From contig CBDBIG010000002.1 of the NCBI GenBank assembly GCA_965205845.1, positions 496,001 to 560,000 of the forward strand: a stretch of DNA of 64,000 nucleotides, in the 5' to 3' direction. Position 1 is the stretch's first letter; every line of letters starts with the position of its first letter. Position numbers and translations under genes: made by a program. The notes below the pieces were generated by a model. The model saw only the letters and a program-made list of their open reading frames with translations. It was not told where the DNA came from and made no database searches. This DNA is from CBDBIG01 sp965205845 [NCBI: bacterium]. GTDB lineage: Bacteria; SAR324. Below, one piece after another: positions 46,519 to 55,710 of the stretch.

Positions 46519-48510
46519 TTATTTTAGAATGATGTGCAACTGGCCGCTTTTGGCAAGGGAAAATACTCGGTGCACCCTGCCACCAACACGCAAGCGCCAT
46601 TGCCCTGGGGGTAATAGCAGGTGTTTTTGCTTATCCGAATCGGTGATAAAATACAGCCAAGGCCCTTTTTGCCAGCGCAAGCTAAACGGGACCCGCTTGG
46701 GATTGCCCACGGGATCGAGTTGTTGCAAATCGAGCTGCAACAGTGCTGGTCTCCCCCCCAGAAGTTTTGTGGAAATCGAGAGGTTGCGCGCTAAACCCGA
46801 GCGCTTGGCACGCTCTAAATTCTCCAATGCATTCCAGGTAATTTGATGTATTTGTTGCACAAAAGTCTTTGGTGTAATCCGGTAGAAGCGTTCTATTTTC
46901 CAGCGGATTGAGGGAGAAATGAGTGCTTGTAGAACATTTTGGGGCAAGTCGACATACACAAACTCGCGCGGGGGTTTAAGGGTAAGGGTCTTGCCGTTGC
47001 AATCCTGCCAGTTTATTTGGGGTTGTGGCTTTGTCCCACGTAGGTAACTCGAATCGAATACCACGGTATTCCAAAAATGGAATGCGTTTTCCATGCGTGC
47101 AGAAAACGCGTTGTAAGGCCCTGGTAAGCGTGCTTCGCGCCCCAGCAGCGCTGCCATGCGCGCCATGCTCCAATCGCGATTGGTCATGGCCGTGAGCAGC
47201 AAAGCGTAATACCCTTCTGCTGCTCCAGGGTCTTGCTTTAACACCGCCAAGGCTTGGCGGTATAGAAGAGGGGTATTTTCGCAAGGGGTGGGATTTTGCA
47301 AAGACTTGAGCAAAGCAGTGCGCATTTGGGTTACAGATTGCGCTGCGGCATTAACAAGAGACGGAACCACGGTATTTTTTTGGGTGCTGCTTGATGGGAA
47401 ACCTGCCAATACAGGGTCTAAACGCCACAAACCCACCCCACCATTGCGTAGTCCAAGGGCCATGCGCGCACTGCGGCGATCGAGGGCAATCATTAAGGGG
47501 ATATCTTCATGCCGTACAATGCGGCGCGGGCGCACGGCCCGTCGCGAATCCCATAAGTGTACGTTACCGCTCTCATCGGCAGAAATGAGCCCCCAACCAA
47601 AAGGGTGTGCTGCCACACTGGTAATGGGGTTTCCTAAATCGAACAGGTGTGTCGGTGCTTTTAATTCCTCTGGGCTAGGCAAGGTTTCTTCTCCCGTCTG
47701 CCAGCGCCACAGGCGAATGAGGCCACTTTTAAGCGCAACGGCCAGCACACGACCCTCGTTCACCAAGGCTATCGAGGAGATCTCACCTTGCAACCCCCGT
47801 AACTGCCGTGTTTGGCGACCTTCACGCCATAGCCAAATACTCACCGCTCTATCTTCACCTGCGGTAAATAAGCGTAAACCATCTGGGTGCAACACCATCG
47901 ATTTTACCGCCCCATCATGGGCTTGAAAGCGCTGGGTTAACAGCTGCTGTACATTACTCCATATCGACACCAATCCATTGACCGAACCACCAATAATGGA
48001 CTGCTGGTCTTTGGCCAGCAATAAACTACTGATGCCATCGTTTCCCAAAAAAAAACTGCGCACGGGCAAAGGGTTGTTAGGTTGCCAAAGGTGCACAGTT
48101 CCATCTGCCCCTCCCGTAAACACCCCATCTCCTACGCTTGAAGTCACCGCAATCAGTGCTTGATGCTTGCCCGTATCGACAAAGGCATCTTGGTCTCCTT
48201 TTTCAGGCTTTGTGGCCGTACTGGTGCTGGACGCATTGCGTCTAGGCTTTTGGCGGCTAAGAGCATACCAGCGTAAAATATGTAACCCATCTAAGGTAAC
48301 TAGGTAGGTTTGGCTTGCGGTAAACAATACCGAGCGAATAGGACCAGCGGCCAAAGGCGGTCCCACCTCTTGTGCCGCCAAAGAAAGCTGCTGTGGCTCT
48401 TCAGCACCCTGCCCCCATGCATGACCCAAAAGGGCTTGTTGCCATAGGCCAAAGCACACCCCTCCCAGGATAACCCCTCTTTTAACCCTCCTAAGTCCCC
48501 TTTTTAGCAT
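46519..48510 (-). CDS. exported WD40-repeat protein
   Basis: 663 residues. The basic N-terminus and hydrophobic stretch (RRVKRGVILGGVCFGLWQQA) read as a signal peptide. Residues ~55-375 hold about seven WD40 blades, for example DGVFTGGADGTVHLWQP, LRLFTAGEDRAVSIWLW and GWGLISADESGNVHLWDS. The C-terminal 280 residues contain helices and a beta region without a family I can name. Such exported propellers are protein-interaction platforms. The downstream thiE/tenI gene is only 19 bp away. Confidence 0.75.
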   Translation of the reverse strand: MLKRGLRRVKRGVILGGVCFGLWQQALLGHAWGQGAEEPQQLSLAAQEVGPPLAAGPIRSVLFTASQTYLVTLDGLHILRWYALSRQKPRRNASSTSTATKPEKGDQDAFVDTGKHQALIAVTSSVGDGVFTGGADGTVHLWQPNNPLPVRSFFLGNDGISSLLLAKDQQSIIGGSVNGLVSIWSNVQQLLTQRFQAHDGAVKSMVLHPDGLRLFTAGEDRAVSIWLWREGRQTRQLRGLQGEISSIALVNEGRVLAVALKSGLIRLWRWQTGEETLPSPEELKAPTHLFDLGNPITSVAAHPFGWGLISADESGNVHLWDSRRAVRPRRIVRHEDIPLMIALDRRSARMALGLRNGGVGLWRLDPVLAGFPSSSTQKNTVVPSLVNAAAQSVTQMRTALLKSLQNPTPCENTPLLYRQALAVLKQDPGAAEGYYALLLTAMTNRDWSMARMAALLGREARLPGPYNAFSARMENAFHFWNTVVFDSSYLRGTKPQPQINWQDCNGKTLTLKPPREFVYVDLPQNVLQALISPSIRWKIERFYRITPKTFVQQIHQITWNALENLERAKRSGLARNLSISTKLLGGRPALLQLDLQQLDPVGNPKRVPFSLRWQKGPWLYFITDSDKQKHLLLPPGQWRLRVGGRVHRVFSLAKSGQLHIILK

Positions 48511-48712
48511 CTTTCAAAACCGCCTTTATCCCTATTCTTACCGATGGCTTTTTACCTTGCACTGGCTTATGTACACGGTAACATGATTTGAATTGGGTAA
48601 GGCGTGTATTTCAGCCACCATACCTTGCACTATTATGGCATGGTTGTACCGTTTTAAAGTAGTGTTGGGCTTCAATCTTTATCGATACAAAGGGAACACT
48701 AAGGGCAGGTCT

Positions 48713-49483
48713 GTGGCTAAAAAGAGCAAAAAATCGGTGACCAAAGAGGAAACAAGGAAGGGTTTCCCCTCAGAAGATAACCCTTTACCCCTTATTGAGC
48801 ATTTGCGCGAATTGCGCAAGCGGGTCTGCATTAGTTTGGGGGTGCTGGCCGCGTTTTTTCTGGTTTTTTGGGGTTTTAGTCATCATGTCATTCGCTTTAT
48901 TGAGACTCCCATACGCCCTTTTGTGGACCAGCTACAATTTGATACCCTTACAGATCCCTTTTTTACCCACCTAAAAGCCTCCTTTTTTGCGGCCTTGTTT
49001 GTGTCTTTTCCGGTGGTCTTAGGGCAGCTTTGGCTGTTTATTTCTCCCGCACTGTATAAAAAAGAAAAAGGGGTGGCTTGGCCCTTTATTTTGCTCTCTT
49101 TTCCGCTGTTTGTGGGTGGGGGCGCATTTAATTACTGGCTGGTGTTTCCCTTTGCGGTGGATTTTTTAGTGGGCTTCGACCCCGAGCTTATCCCCTCTTT
49201 GCGTGTGGGTGACTACCTCTCCTTTACCGCAAGGATGATTTTTGTTTTTGGGTTGGTGTTTGAGTTGCCGTTAATCAGTTTGCTGCTTACCCGTGCTGGC
49301 TTTATTACCCCACAATTTTTGGCACGCAACCGCCGCTATGCCATTGTGATTGTGTTTATTGTGGCGGCCATTTTGACTCCACCTGATATTCTCACCCAAC
49401 TCTTGTTGGCGGGACCTTTGGTTGTTTTGTACGAAGTGAGCGTTATCGTCTCGCGCCTTGCCAAACCTAAAAAAGTGACCTAA
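48713..49483 (+). CDS. tatC: Sec-independent protein translocase TatC
   Basis: TatC is the six-helix receptor for twin-arginine signal peptides. The family pattern is clear: PLIEHLRELRKRVCISLGVL near 24-43, IRPFVDQLQFDTLTDPFFTHLKASFFAAL, FPVVLGQLWLFISPALYKKEKG and FGLVFELPLISLLLTRAG, with conserved Glu in HLRELR and FELP. The GTG at 48713 is preferred, giving VAKKSKKSVTKEETRKG before the first motif; upstream in-frame ATG codons would add 40 residues with no match. tatA and tatB are not in the window. Confidence 0.95.
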   Translation: MAKKSKKSVTKEETRKGFPSEDNPLPLIEHLRELRKRVCISLGVLAAFFLVFWGFSHHVIRFIETPIRPFVDQLQFDTLTDPFFTHLKASFFAALFVSFPVVLGQLWLFISPALYKKEKGVAWPFILLSFPLFVGGGAFNYWLVFPFAVDFLVGFDPELIPSLRVGDYLSFTARMIFVFGLVFELPLISLLLTRAGFITPQFLARNRRYAIVIVFIVAAILTPPDILTQLLLAGPLVVLYEVSVIVSRLAKPKKVT

Positions 49484-49581
49484 CAAAAGGAAATACGCAC
49501 CAAAAGCAAGGTATGCGACCGCCGACCAGCATAAAAATTAAAGTGAAATCTGGCGGGGTGCGGGGTGCGGGAAAAGCGCGG

Positions 49582-50019
49582 TCACTGGTGGCAGTACGCA
49601 CGTAGTGAAAAGCTGTGTGTAGCGGGCCACATGCTTTGCCACTGGTCATTCTGGGGTCTCTTTATTTCGGCATGTTTTTTGCATAAAATATTCAATGACC
49701 CACGGCGATGAAAGGGGCTTGCGGGTGTAAAGGGACACATGTTTTTTTCCTTATCCTTGCGATGTTGTGGGTATGGCGAGGCCACTTTTACGGTTTTCAT
49801 GGCCTCAGGTGCTAAGTTTGTGTAAAGCAATTCGCTTACCTGTTTTTTCCCGACAACAGCATGCAAGCCTAGGGTGTAGTGCGTTTTCATTTGGTAGCGG
49901 TCGAACCGCGCAAAATACGCGCGTATCTGCGGTGTATCATTGATGCTCAGGAGAAACTTGCCTTGCCCTTTAACCGTTGCGAGACTTTCAAAGTCTCGCT
50001 CAACAAAAAACCTTGCCAT
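49582..50019 (-). pseudogene. C-terminal remnant of a D12-class DNA adenine methylase
   Basis: 145 codons. The first ~80 residues match the C-terminal part of Dam-type N6-adenine methyltransferases: VERDFESLATVKGQGKFLLS, then NDTPQIRAYFARFDRY, THYTLG and VSELLYTNL. The upstream part with the SAM-binding FxGxG and catalytic DPPY motifs is absent, so no activity is expected. The tail after ~90 has no family match and includes a 21-bp segment found inverted at 60046-60066. Confidence 0.75.
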
Positions 50020-50149
50020 AGTCGTTTTCGTGCCCGTGGTAGGGCTAAGTCAAGGTAGAACAAGGTTTCTTTTGAATCGTAGCGAGTGAGCACATCTTGG
50101 CCAAGGTTTGCACTCAAGATGCACCCTTTTCAGGGCCGCGTGGGCTTGC

Positions 50150-51459
50150 TTAAAGGATTTTTAGGGGTTGAAGGTTGGGGGTTACCACGGCTTGCCCGGC
50201 CCCTACCTGGGTTCCACTGTTGGCTACCTTGTGCCTTGGGTACTTGGTGGCGATACGATTGCGCAAACTGGTGCGTAAATGGGACAAGGTGCGCATGGTG
50301 GTGACGTCCAAATAACTGGCATCTGCAACCCCGCTTGGGTTGGTTTTATAACTGGAAATCAAGCGTTCAAGGTGCACCCCTTGGCTGCCAATGGTGAAGG
50401 TGCTCACCCCATGATGCAATGCGGTATTGCGCTCGGTATAATCAAGTTGGGCTGCAAGGGGGGGAGGCAAAATCCCTGAAAGATACAGCGTTTGCAAGGG
50501 GCGCGCTGGGTCAAGGGCTGCTTCGCGCTCACTTACCGCAGCAGTGGTGGCTGCCCATAACCAAGGGGCACTGGGGCTTTTGCCCAGACCCACAAAGCAA
50601 AGATGCTGGCTGCCAAAGGGCATCGCCTAGGGTAGTCATTTGGCTTAAACTACCTTGGGCAGGCAAAAAGGCCATGCCGTCAATGGCTTCCAAGGCACCC
50701 CAACGGCTTTGGAGCAGGGTGCTCAAGGCAGTCACGGCACTGGCATCCTGTATAGGGGCTGACCGATGCTGTGATACTGGGTGCTTCCAAGGGCTGCCAA
50801 GGAGGGCGTCAAAGCCACCTCACCCGTGCCGAGCGTGCCCGTTCCAATCGTCATGCTCAAACCACGGGGTAAATCTTCGTTTGTGCCAAGGCCCTGTTGC
50901 ACTTCAATGTGATTGCCCGTGTTGCCCGCCCAGCGCACTGTGAGCGTTAGCACCGCACCGCTAGCCTCGGCCGTCATCGGCCAAGCTGGGCAGGGGAGCA
51001 TTGCATGCCGCTATAGAGGGCTGTGGCGATGGCTGCGCCCCCATCGCCTGCCCCCACTCCGGACGCTTACCCGTTGCCGTGGCAACATAGCAGCGCAATC
51101 CTGCCCGCGGCACTTGGTTACGCCTCAAAGGTGAGGGTTTTGCGTGCCGCCACGCCCCCACGGGGTGCGGGAATGGCAAGGGCCATACCTCGCCCGTTGG
51201 GTGTATGTGCTTAGCACTTGCGTACATCATCATAGCGCATGCTCCCTGCCCCAAACAGCGTTTTGGCTTGGGCTGTGCAAACAAAAAAAGTGCGTGCGGA
51301 TCACGTGGTTCTCTTGCGCACTGCGGTGTGCTGGCTTTTTGCCCCAACAGCAAAATACGCCTTAACTCGGTGGCGGCACCTGCCCCACTGTTATCAATCT
51401 CGATATACTGCCCTGGCACCCTCATGCCCCGTGGGGATTTGCTCGAAAAAGATGCTCAT
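50150..51459 (-). pseudogene. Mu gpL-like tail sheath protein, multiply frameshifted and 3'-truncated
   Basis: Pieces in different frames add up to a sheath protein. MSIFFEQIPTG comes at 51459, then after a shift MRVPGQYIEIDNSGAGAATE from 51425, GEVALTPSLAALGSTQYHSI near 50800, VTALSTLLQSRWGALEAIDG near 50700 and PARPLQTLYLSGILPPP to LERLISSYKTNPSGVADASY near 50250. At least four frame changes are needed. After KYPRHKVANSG and VVTP the match ends at 50150, about 60-100 residues short of the usual end. Clearly non-functional. Confidence 0.85.
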
Positions 51460-51648
51460 GGGTGTTGCCCCCTCGTTTTTGGTTTTGGCTTCCTTGGCTT
51501 TTTTGGCTCCTTGCACGCTAAAGTTGGGGTCGGTCTCAAGGGCTGCTAAAGCCTCCTTGCTTAAGCCTTCCTCGACACGGGTCTCGCCTTGTGGCCATTG
51601 CCTGCCAGCACGCCACATGGGGTGCTGGGCGATGATGGTTATCGTCAT
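51394..51648 (-). pseudogene. Mu gp35-like (HI1506-type) small protein, fused in frame to the sheath start
   Basis: From 51648 the frame reads MTITIIAQHPMWRAGRQWPQ, then GETRVEEGLSKEALAALETDP, matching the small RAGRxWP(E)G-type protein encoded between the capsid and sheath genes in Mu-like phages. Instead of ending, it runs on into the sheath N-terminus and stops after 84 codons, implying an indel near the gene end. Its first six codons are also copied at 51887 by the 239-bp duplication. Confidence 0.65.
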
Positions 51649-52108
51649 GGTTTTTTTACCCCTTTTAAGCCAGCCAAGATGAAACCAAGAGCTCTGCTGT
51701 GCCCCGCCAGACGTTGGTGGCGCCAGCCATGTTTCTCTCGGCGTTTAGTATCTCTAGGGCCGCCTCTCTGTGTGCGGGTGGCACCACCAGCATCGTGGGC
51801 TTTACGCCCAGGGGCCGCCCGCGGTTTTTCATGCTCTCCAACGCTGCAAAGGCGGCTTTGTAGTTGTCGGATGATGGTTATCGTCATGGTTTTTTTACCC
51901 CTTTTAAGCCAGCCAAGATGAAACCAAGAGCTCTGCTGTGCCCCGCCAGACGTTGGTGGCGCCAGCCATGTTTCTCTCGGCGTTTAGTATCTCTAGGGCC
52001 GCCTCTCTGTGTGCGGGTGGCACCACCAGCATCGTGGGCTTTACGCCCAGGGGCCGCCCGCGGTTTTTCATGCTCTCCAACGCTGCAAAGGCGGCTTTGT
52101 AGTTGTCG
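51631..52108. repeat. 239-bp tandem duplication across the gpT/gp35 junction
   Basis: Bases 51631-51869 and 51870-52108 look identical. Each unit has the last ~73 codons of gpT plus the first six codons of the gp35-like gene on the minus strand. The distal copy completes gpT; the proximal copy is an orphan gpT tail that precedes the working gp35 start. Confidence 0.95.
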
Positions 52109-52794
52109 GTGGTAAGGCTTTGTTTGCTGCCGTAGGCCAGCTGCCACAAGCCAAAGCCGACATTGTCGCGGCACTCCACACCGTAAAGGTAGACGTTGCG
52201 CATAAACACATTGTCATCCTCGGAGCGGTCTTTGCGCACAAGCAGCCCCTTTTTGCGCTCTTGAAAGATAATCGGCTTAATCATGCGGCTGGTGTCGAGC
52301 AAAAACCACGGGCTACCACTGCCTCCACCGCTATTGGATGCCGTGGTGGTGCTACCGTCTTTGTTTTCAATGGGGTGGTCGGTGTCAAAGAAATACTGCC
52401 CATCGTAGCAAGGGCTTTTAAAACCTTTCTTGAGCAAGCCAAAGACCAACTCGTTTTTGTGTGCCATCAGCGAGCGCCCCATCTCGGTAAAGAGTGGGGT
52501 ATACACCCCAACTTGGTCGTCTTCAATGTCTGTGCGATTGACCGAGACGCTGTCTTCCCAGAGCTTGTTTTTGATGCGGTAGTCGTGGCTGGCCATGCTC
52601 GAAATGATGCGATCTCCCAGCCACAAATTCATCCCTTTGATGCTGCCCAACCATGCATAGTGATTTTCTGCCGTGCTTGAAGCAACCGGCATCGCTACCT
52701 TTTGCCAGTCGTCACCCGCCATCCCAAAGCCTTGATTAAAGGCTGCGCTGTACCCAACAAATAAGTCGTCTAGGCTTTGTCTGTTGATGATCAT
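51904..52794 (-). CDS. Mu gpT-like major capsid protein
   Basis: 296 residues, close to full length for the Mu major head subunit. The start MIINRQSLDDLFVGYSAAFN and FGMAGDDWQKVAMPVASSTAEN, LGDRIISSMASHDYRI, and later DTDHPI and KKGLLVRKDRSEDDNVF are typical of gpT, as is the final PAHREAALEILNAERNMAGA then NVWRGTAELLVSSWLA. GGAGGTAG precedes the ATG, which directly follows the TAA of the capsid-cement gene. This is one of few intact structural genes in the element. Its 3' end lies inside a perfect 239-bp duplication. Confidence 0.9.
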   Translation of the reverse strand: MIINRQSLDDLFVGYSAAFNQGFGMAGDDWQKVAMPVASSTAENHYAWLGSIKGMNLWLGDRIISSMASHDYRIKNKLWEDSVSVNRTDIEDDQVGVYTPLFTEMGRSLMAHKNELVFGLLKKGFKSPCYDGQYFFDTDHPIENKDGSTTTASNSGGGSGSPWFLLDTSRMIKPIIFQERKKGLLVRKDRSEDDNVFMRNVYLYGVECRDNVGFGLWQLAYGSKQSLTTDNYKAAFAALESMKNRGRPLGVKPTMLVVPPAHREAALEILNAERNMAGATNVWRGTAELLVSSWLA

Positions 52795-53069
52795 TTATAC
52801 TACCTCCACCCATGCAAGGTTATCGTCTACGTTGATGATTTTGCCCACCTTGGCAAGCCCCTGCCGACACATCGGTCACCGTTTGGTCATCAAGGGCATA
52901 GGCATCGCTACCAATATCTGCCTTGGTCAGCGTTGTGGCTTTTTTAAAGCCAAACACCCCACGGCGCACCAGCACGCTCACCTCGCCTGCCGTTGTGCCG
53001 TTTTTTGCCCCCGCTTGGGCCACGCCCACAAATTTAAGGCGGGTTGCTTTGCTCGTATTGGTTGGCCAT
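52795..53069 (-). pseudogene. capsid cement/decoration protein (DUF2190-like), frameshifted
   Basis: Begins MANQYEQSNPP at 53069, shifts frame after the Pro pair, continues LKFVGVAQAGAKNGTTAG, VLVRRGVFGF and TKADIGSDAYALDDQTVTDV, shifts again near 52860 and ends LAKVGKIINVDDNLAWVEVV at 52795. The pattern of an A-rich strand, V-R-x-GVF and a final VG-x-I-x-VDDN-x-AWVEV suits the small decoration proteins encoded upstream of Mu-like capsid genes. Two indels break it. Confidence 0.65.
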
Positions 53070-53395
53070 TACAGCCCAGACGCTGTGCAAGGCAGGCGCT
53101 TTGCTGGGCTGGCAGGCATGCGCGAAAGGGGTAATCGGCGTCGGGAGTGGTGTGCACGAGCGCAACACGAAAGATTGCCTCAATAGGGATAAATCGGCAT
53201 TGGGGGTGTGCACGAGCGCAACAGGAAAAAGCGCCTCAATAGGGATAAATCGGCGTCGGGAGTGGTGTGCACGAGCGCAACAGGAAAAAGCGCCTCAATC
53301 TCGCCAGGGCGGCGGGCACGCACCAGGCGCAAGTTGGCGGGGTCGTCTGTGTGCGCCACAATAGAAAGAAAGGCCTTTGGGGTGAATAACCACAC
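53064..53395 (-). pseudogene. small phage protein disrupted by a tandem repeat expansion
   Basis: A GTG at 53395 opens WLFTPKAFLSIVAHTDDPAN then LRLVRARRPGEIEALFPVAL and VHTTPDAD. At that point a 56-59 bp unit repeats three times and breaks the frame. The distal unit, after DADYPFRAC, continues QPAQQS-type sequence to 53069, apparently the native end (YPFRACLPAQQSACLAQRLG). The head pattern resembles a small protein of unknown function common in phages. The repeats lie exactly at the break. Confidence 0.6.
53133..53305. repeat. 56-59 bp imperfect tandem repeat (three copies) inside a phage gene
   Basis: AATCGGC(G/A)T and GTGTGCACGAGCGCAACA recur with starts near 53133, 53192 and 53248. Unit lengths of 59 and 56 are not multiples of three, and the host ORF is broken. 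Confidence 0.9.
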
Positions 53396-53400
53396 TTGCC

Positions 53401-53622
53401 TTAGCCTTTTTTGCCCGGTTTGGGTTTGGCGGGGGGAGCATCGTGAATTTCGTCCGCAAAGGGCCCACCACTGTCCATTTTGGCCTGCAAGTGCTTTGGA
53501 TAAGGCTTGAATTTGCCTTCTTCAAACAAGCGGAAATCTTCCTCAGCTTCTCGCTGCATCTTCTCAACTAACTTTTTTTGCCTTGGCGTCAGGTTTGGTG
53601 CCACTTCCCATTCAATCTTCAT
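53401..53622 (-). CDS. 73-residue protein overlapping the MuF-fusion stop; candidate immunity protein
   Basis: Starts MKIEWEVAPNLTPRQKKLVE at an ATG located 11 nt inside the 3' end of the MuF-fusion gene, so the two are translationally coupled. A charged helix (KLVEKMQREAEEDFRLFEEG) is followed by KFKPYPKHLQ, then ADEIHDAPPAKPKPGKKG. No signal peptide and no membrane segment. I do not recognise the family. Position directly after a gene ending in a toxin-type domain is where an antitoxin or immunity gene would be expected, but Mu-like phages also carry unrelated small genes here. Confidence 0.5.
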   Translation of the reverse strand: MKIEWEVAPNLTPRQKKLVEKMQREAEEDFRLFEEGKFKPYPKHLQAKMDSGGPFADEIHDAPPAKPKPGKKG

Positions 53623-55705
53623 CTTCCACTATTTCCTCTAATTCTATGATTGTTTGTTTGCCCCGCCGAATGCGCAAAATTACCAGAAACCTGGTTCCTG
53701 GTTTGAAGAGGACCTCTTTTTCGTGCGCGTGCCGGGATATCCAAGATACCTCCTTGCCCGTGCGGCTCTGTATTTTCAGCCGATGCGGCCCACCAAAGGC
53801 TTTACCCGTGGATGTGCTGGTAAAGCCTTTGGGTGTCCAAACCTTGCCTGGCTTGAGTTTGGCCAGTTCACTTTCGGGCAGGGTCGTCCCTCGGGTGACC
53901 TTCCCCCGGTAGTTGGGGAGTTTTGCCAGCCCCGCAGTGATGGTTTTGGTGTAGTGGGCGTATTCCTCTCCCAGGGCTTTGGGCAGTTTCCCGCGCTTGG
54001 CCTGGTTAATCGGTTTATAATCGATGACCGTGTAGCCGTGCAATGCAGCCAACTCGGGCTCGGAGAAACGGTGCACGACACCCGATTCCTTCGCCTTTGT
54101 GTTCGCCCGCCCAAGCAAGATTTGGTATTGATAGCCTTTGAGGTTCATCAAACCCTGCTCGTGGACGGGCAATTTGGCAAAGGCACGCACCTTGCGCGAC
54201 ACCCCCTTGAGGAGCATAGCACGCTTTTGCAAGGTTTGTAGCATGGCAAGGCGCTCGGGCTCGGGCACCCCTGGCACGGGGGGCAAGAGGTCGGCAAAGG
54301 CGTTGGTTTTTTTGCTTAGGTTGCTAATCGCTCGCTCGGTCTTAAGCCAGTGATCCCCCAGCGCCTCGTAAATGCGCACCCCCGCTTTTTCCATTGCCTT
54401 GGCGTAAGTGGGGTTGGTGGCAGGATGAAAAAAGCCCTCGGCTTCGCCTATTGTGGCCAGTGCCTCGGTATTTTTGCGCCCCGCTTTGGCTCGAAACAAG
54501 AGCGCCCCGCTGTTGTCAATCCGCACGGGGGCGCCTTTTTGCCAAACCACGTTATCAAAGGTTTGCCCCAAGGCATCCCAGTTGGCCAGCCAAGCATCTG
54601 CCGCCACCCCGTCAAGCAGTTTTTTTGCCTTGGCTTGGGTTAGTTCGTCCAAGGCGATTGGGGCTGCCCCTTCCAGCCACTCGGTGGCCAGGGCAAGCCC
54701 CCCTTGTTTGCGGGCAACCAAGGCGCTTTTGGACGCATTGACCGCCAACTGGGCATAGATTGCATTGACCGCCGCCTCGCCGTAGACTTGGCCAGGGTCG
54801 GTGTAAAACTTGACGTAGCGCTTGATGCCGTCTGCCCCTTGATAGACGCCCCCTTGGTTGCTGCCCTTGGCCTTGCTTAACTTTTTTTTCATGACCGCCC
54901 GCTCTTCGAGCAGGGGGATCGGGCCGAGGGTTGCAACGGGCGCATCTGCGCTTTTTGCCGCCAGCATGTTGGCCAAGGCTTGGCTGCGTACCTTGCCTGG
55001 GTTGGTATCCCAGCCTGGGTCTATGCCTTGGGGCACGCGTTCAATTTGGCCTGTGCGCTTGTTAAGCCAAGGGCGGGTTTTGTTGGTGGGCGGTTTGCCT
55101 GGGCCACCCAAGCGCCCCGCCTCGGCCTTGCTTAAAAGCCTGACGCGACACTTGCAGCCCCAGCCGTTGGGTGGCATGTGGGCGTTCCACCAAGCATCGC
55201 TGCTGGGCAAAATAAGCCCGTTCCAGTGCTGATGCTCCAAACGGTGCTCCTTGCTGGGGCCCAGTTCATAGCGCAGGTAGGGGTGGGTAGCTGCTTCGCG
55301 CTCAATGCGTTCCCACTGCCCCGCAGCATAGGCGGTGCGCGTGTTGGCCCAAAAAATGGTGCGTAAACGGCGCGGGCTCCCAAGGCGCACTTGCTCTATC
55401 TTGCCCGTTTTGGGGTCTTTTTTGCCTTTTATGCCCCACCATCCTTTTTGTTGGAGGGTGGGGATGAGGTCTTTTTTAAAACCCTCAAAGGTTTTGCCCT
55501 TGGCCAGCGCCTCAGCAAGACCATCGCGGATGGCACGCAACACATCCAACTGCATTGCCTTGGCCACGCTAAAGCCCAAGGCGTGCTCCTCACGCCAAAC
55601 ATCGCGATAGTCAAAGGCGGGTTTTAGTTTTTTGGCCTTGAGGTAGGCAAGGGCTTCTTTGGGCGGGGTGGGTGTAAAATGAAAGCCTGGCTTGGGTGTG
55701 GGCAT
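53612..55705 (-). CDS. MuF head protein fused to a kinase-like domain and a C-terminal ADP-ribosyltransferase
   Basis: 697 residues, intact. Residues 1-235 match Mu gpF: FDYRDVWREEHALGFSVAKA, RRLRTIFWANTRTAYAAGQW, HRLEHQHWNGLILPSSDAWW and PPNGWGCKCRVRLLSKAEAG. Residues ~283-460 look like a HipA/PI-kinase-type fold: GGVYQGADGIKRYVKFY, EAAVNAIYAQL, GVAADAWLANWDALGQTFDN and PVRIDNSGALLFRAK, with D370, N375, D377, N385 and D397 as candidate catalytic residues. Residues ~500-697 hold an R-S-E class ADP-ribosyltransferase: NYRGKVTRG (R600/R605), FTSTS (628-632), and HEKEVLFKPGTRFLV with E662 and E664. MuF toxins are known to carry C-terminal effectors; two in tandem is less usual. The next ORF overlaps its stop. 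Confidence 0.85.
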   Translation of the reverse strand: MPTPKPGFHFTPTPPKEALAYLKAKKLKPAFDYRDVWREEHALGFSVAKAMQLDVLRAIRDGLAEALAKGKTFEGFKKDLIPTLQQKGWWGIKGKKDPKTGKIEQVRLGSPRRLRTIFWANTRTAYAAGQWERIEREAATHPYLRYELGPSKEHRLEHQHWNGLILPSSDAWWNAHMPPNGWGCKCRVRLLSKAEAGRLGGPGKPPTNKTRPWLNKRTGQIERVPQGIDPGWDTNPGKVRSQALANMLAAKSADAPVATLGPIPLLEERAVMKKKLSKAKGSNQGGVYQGADGIKRYVKFYTDPGQVYGEAAVNAIYAQLAVNASKSALVARKQGGLALATEWLEGAAPIALDELTQAKAKKLLDGVAADAWLANWDALGQTFDNVVWQKGAPVRIDNSGALLFRAKAGRKNTEALATIGEAEGFFHPATNPTYAKAMEKAGVRIYEALGDHWLKTERAISNLSKKTNAFADLLPPVPGVPEPERLAMLQTLQKRAMLLKGVSRKVRAFAKLPVHEQGLMNLKGYQYQILLGRANTKAKESGVVHRFSEPELAALHGYTVIDYKPINQAKRGKLPKALGEEYAHYTKTITAGLAKLPNYRGKVTRGTTLPESELAKLKPGKVWTPKGFTSTSTGKAFGGPHRLKIQSRTGKEVSWISRHAHEKEVLFKPGTRFLVILRIRRGKQTIIELEEIVEDED

Positions 55706-55710
55706 GGTTT

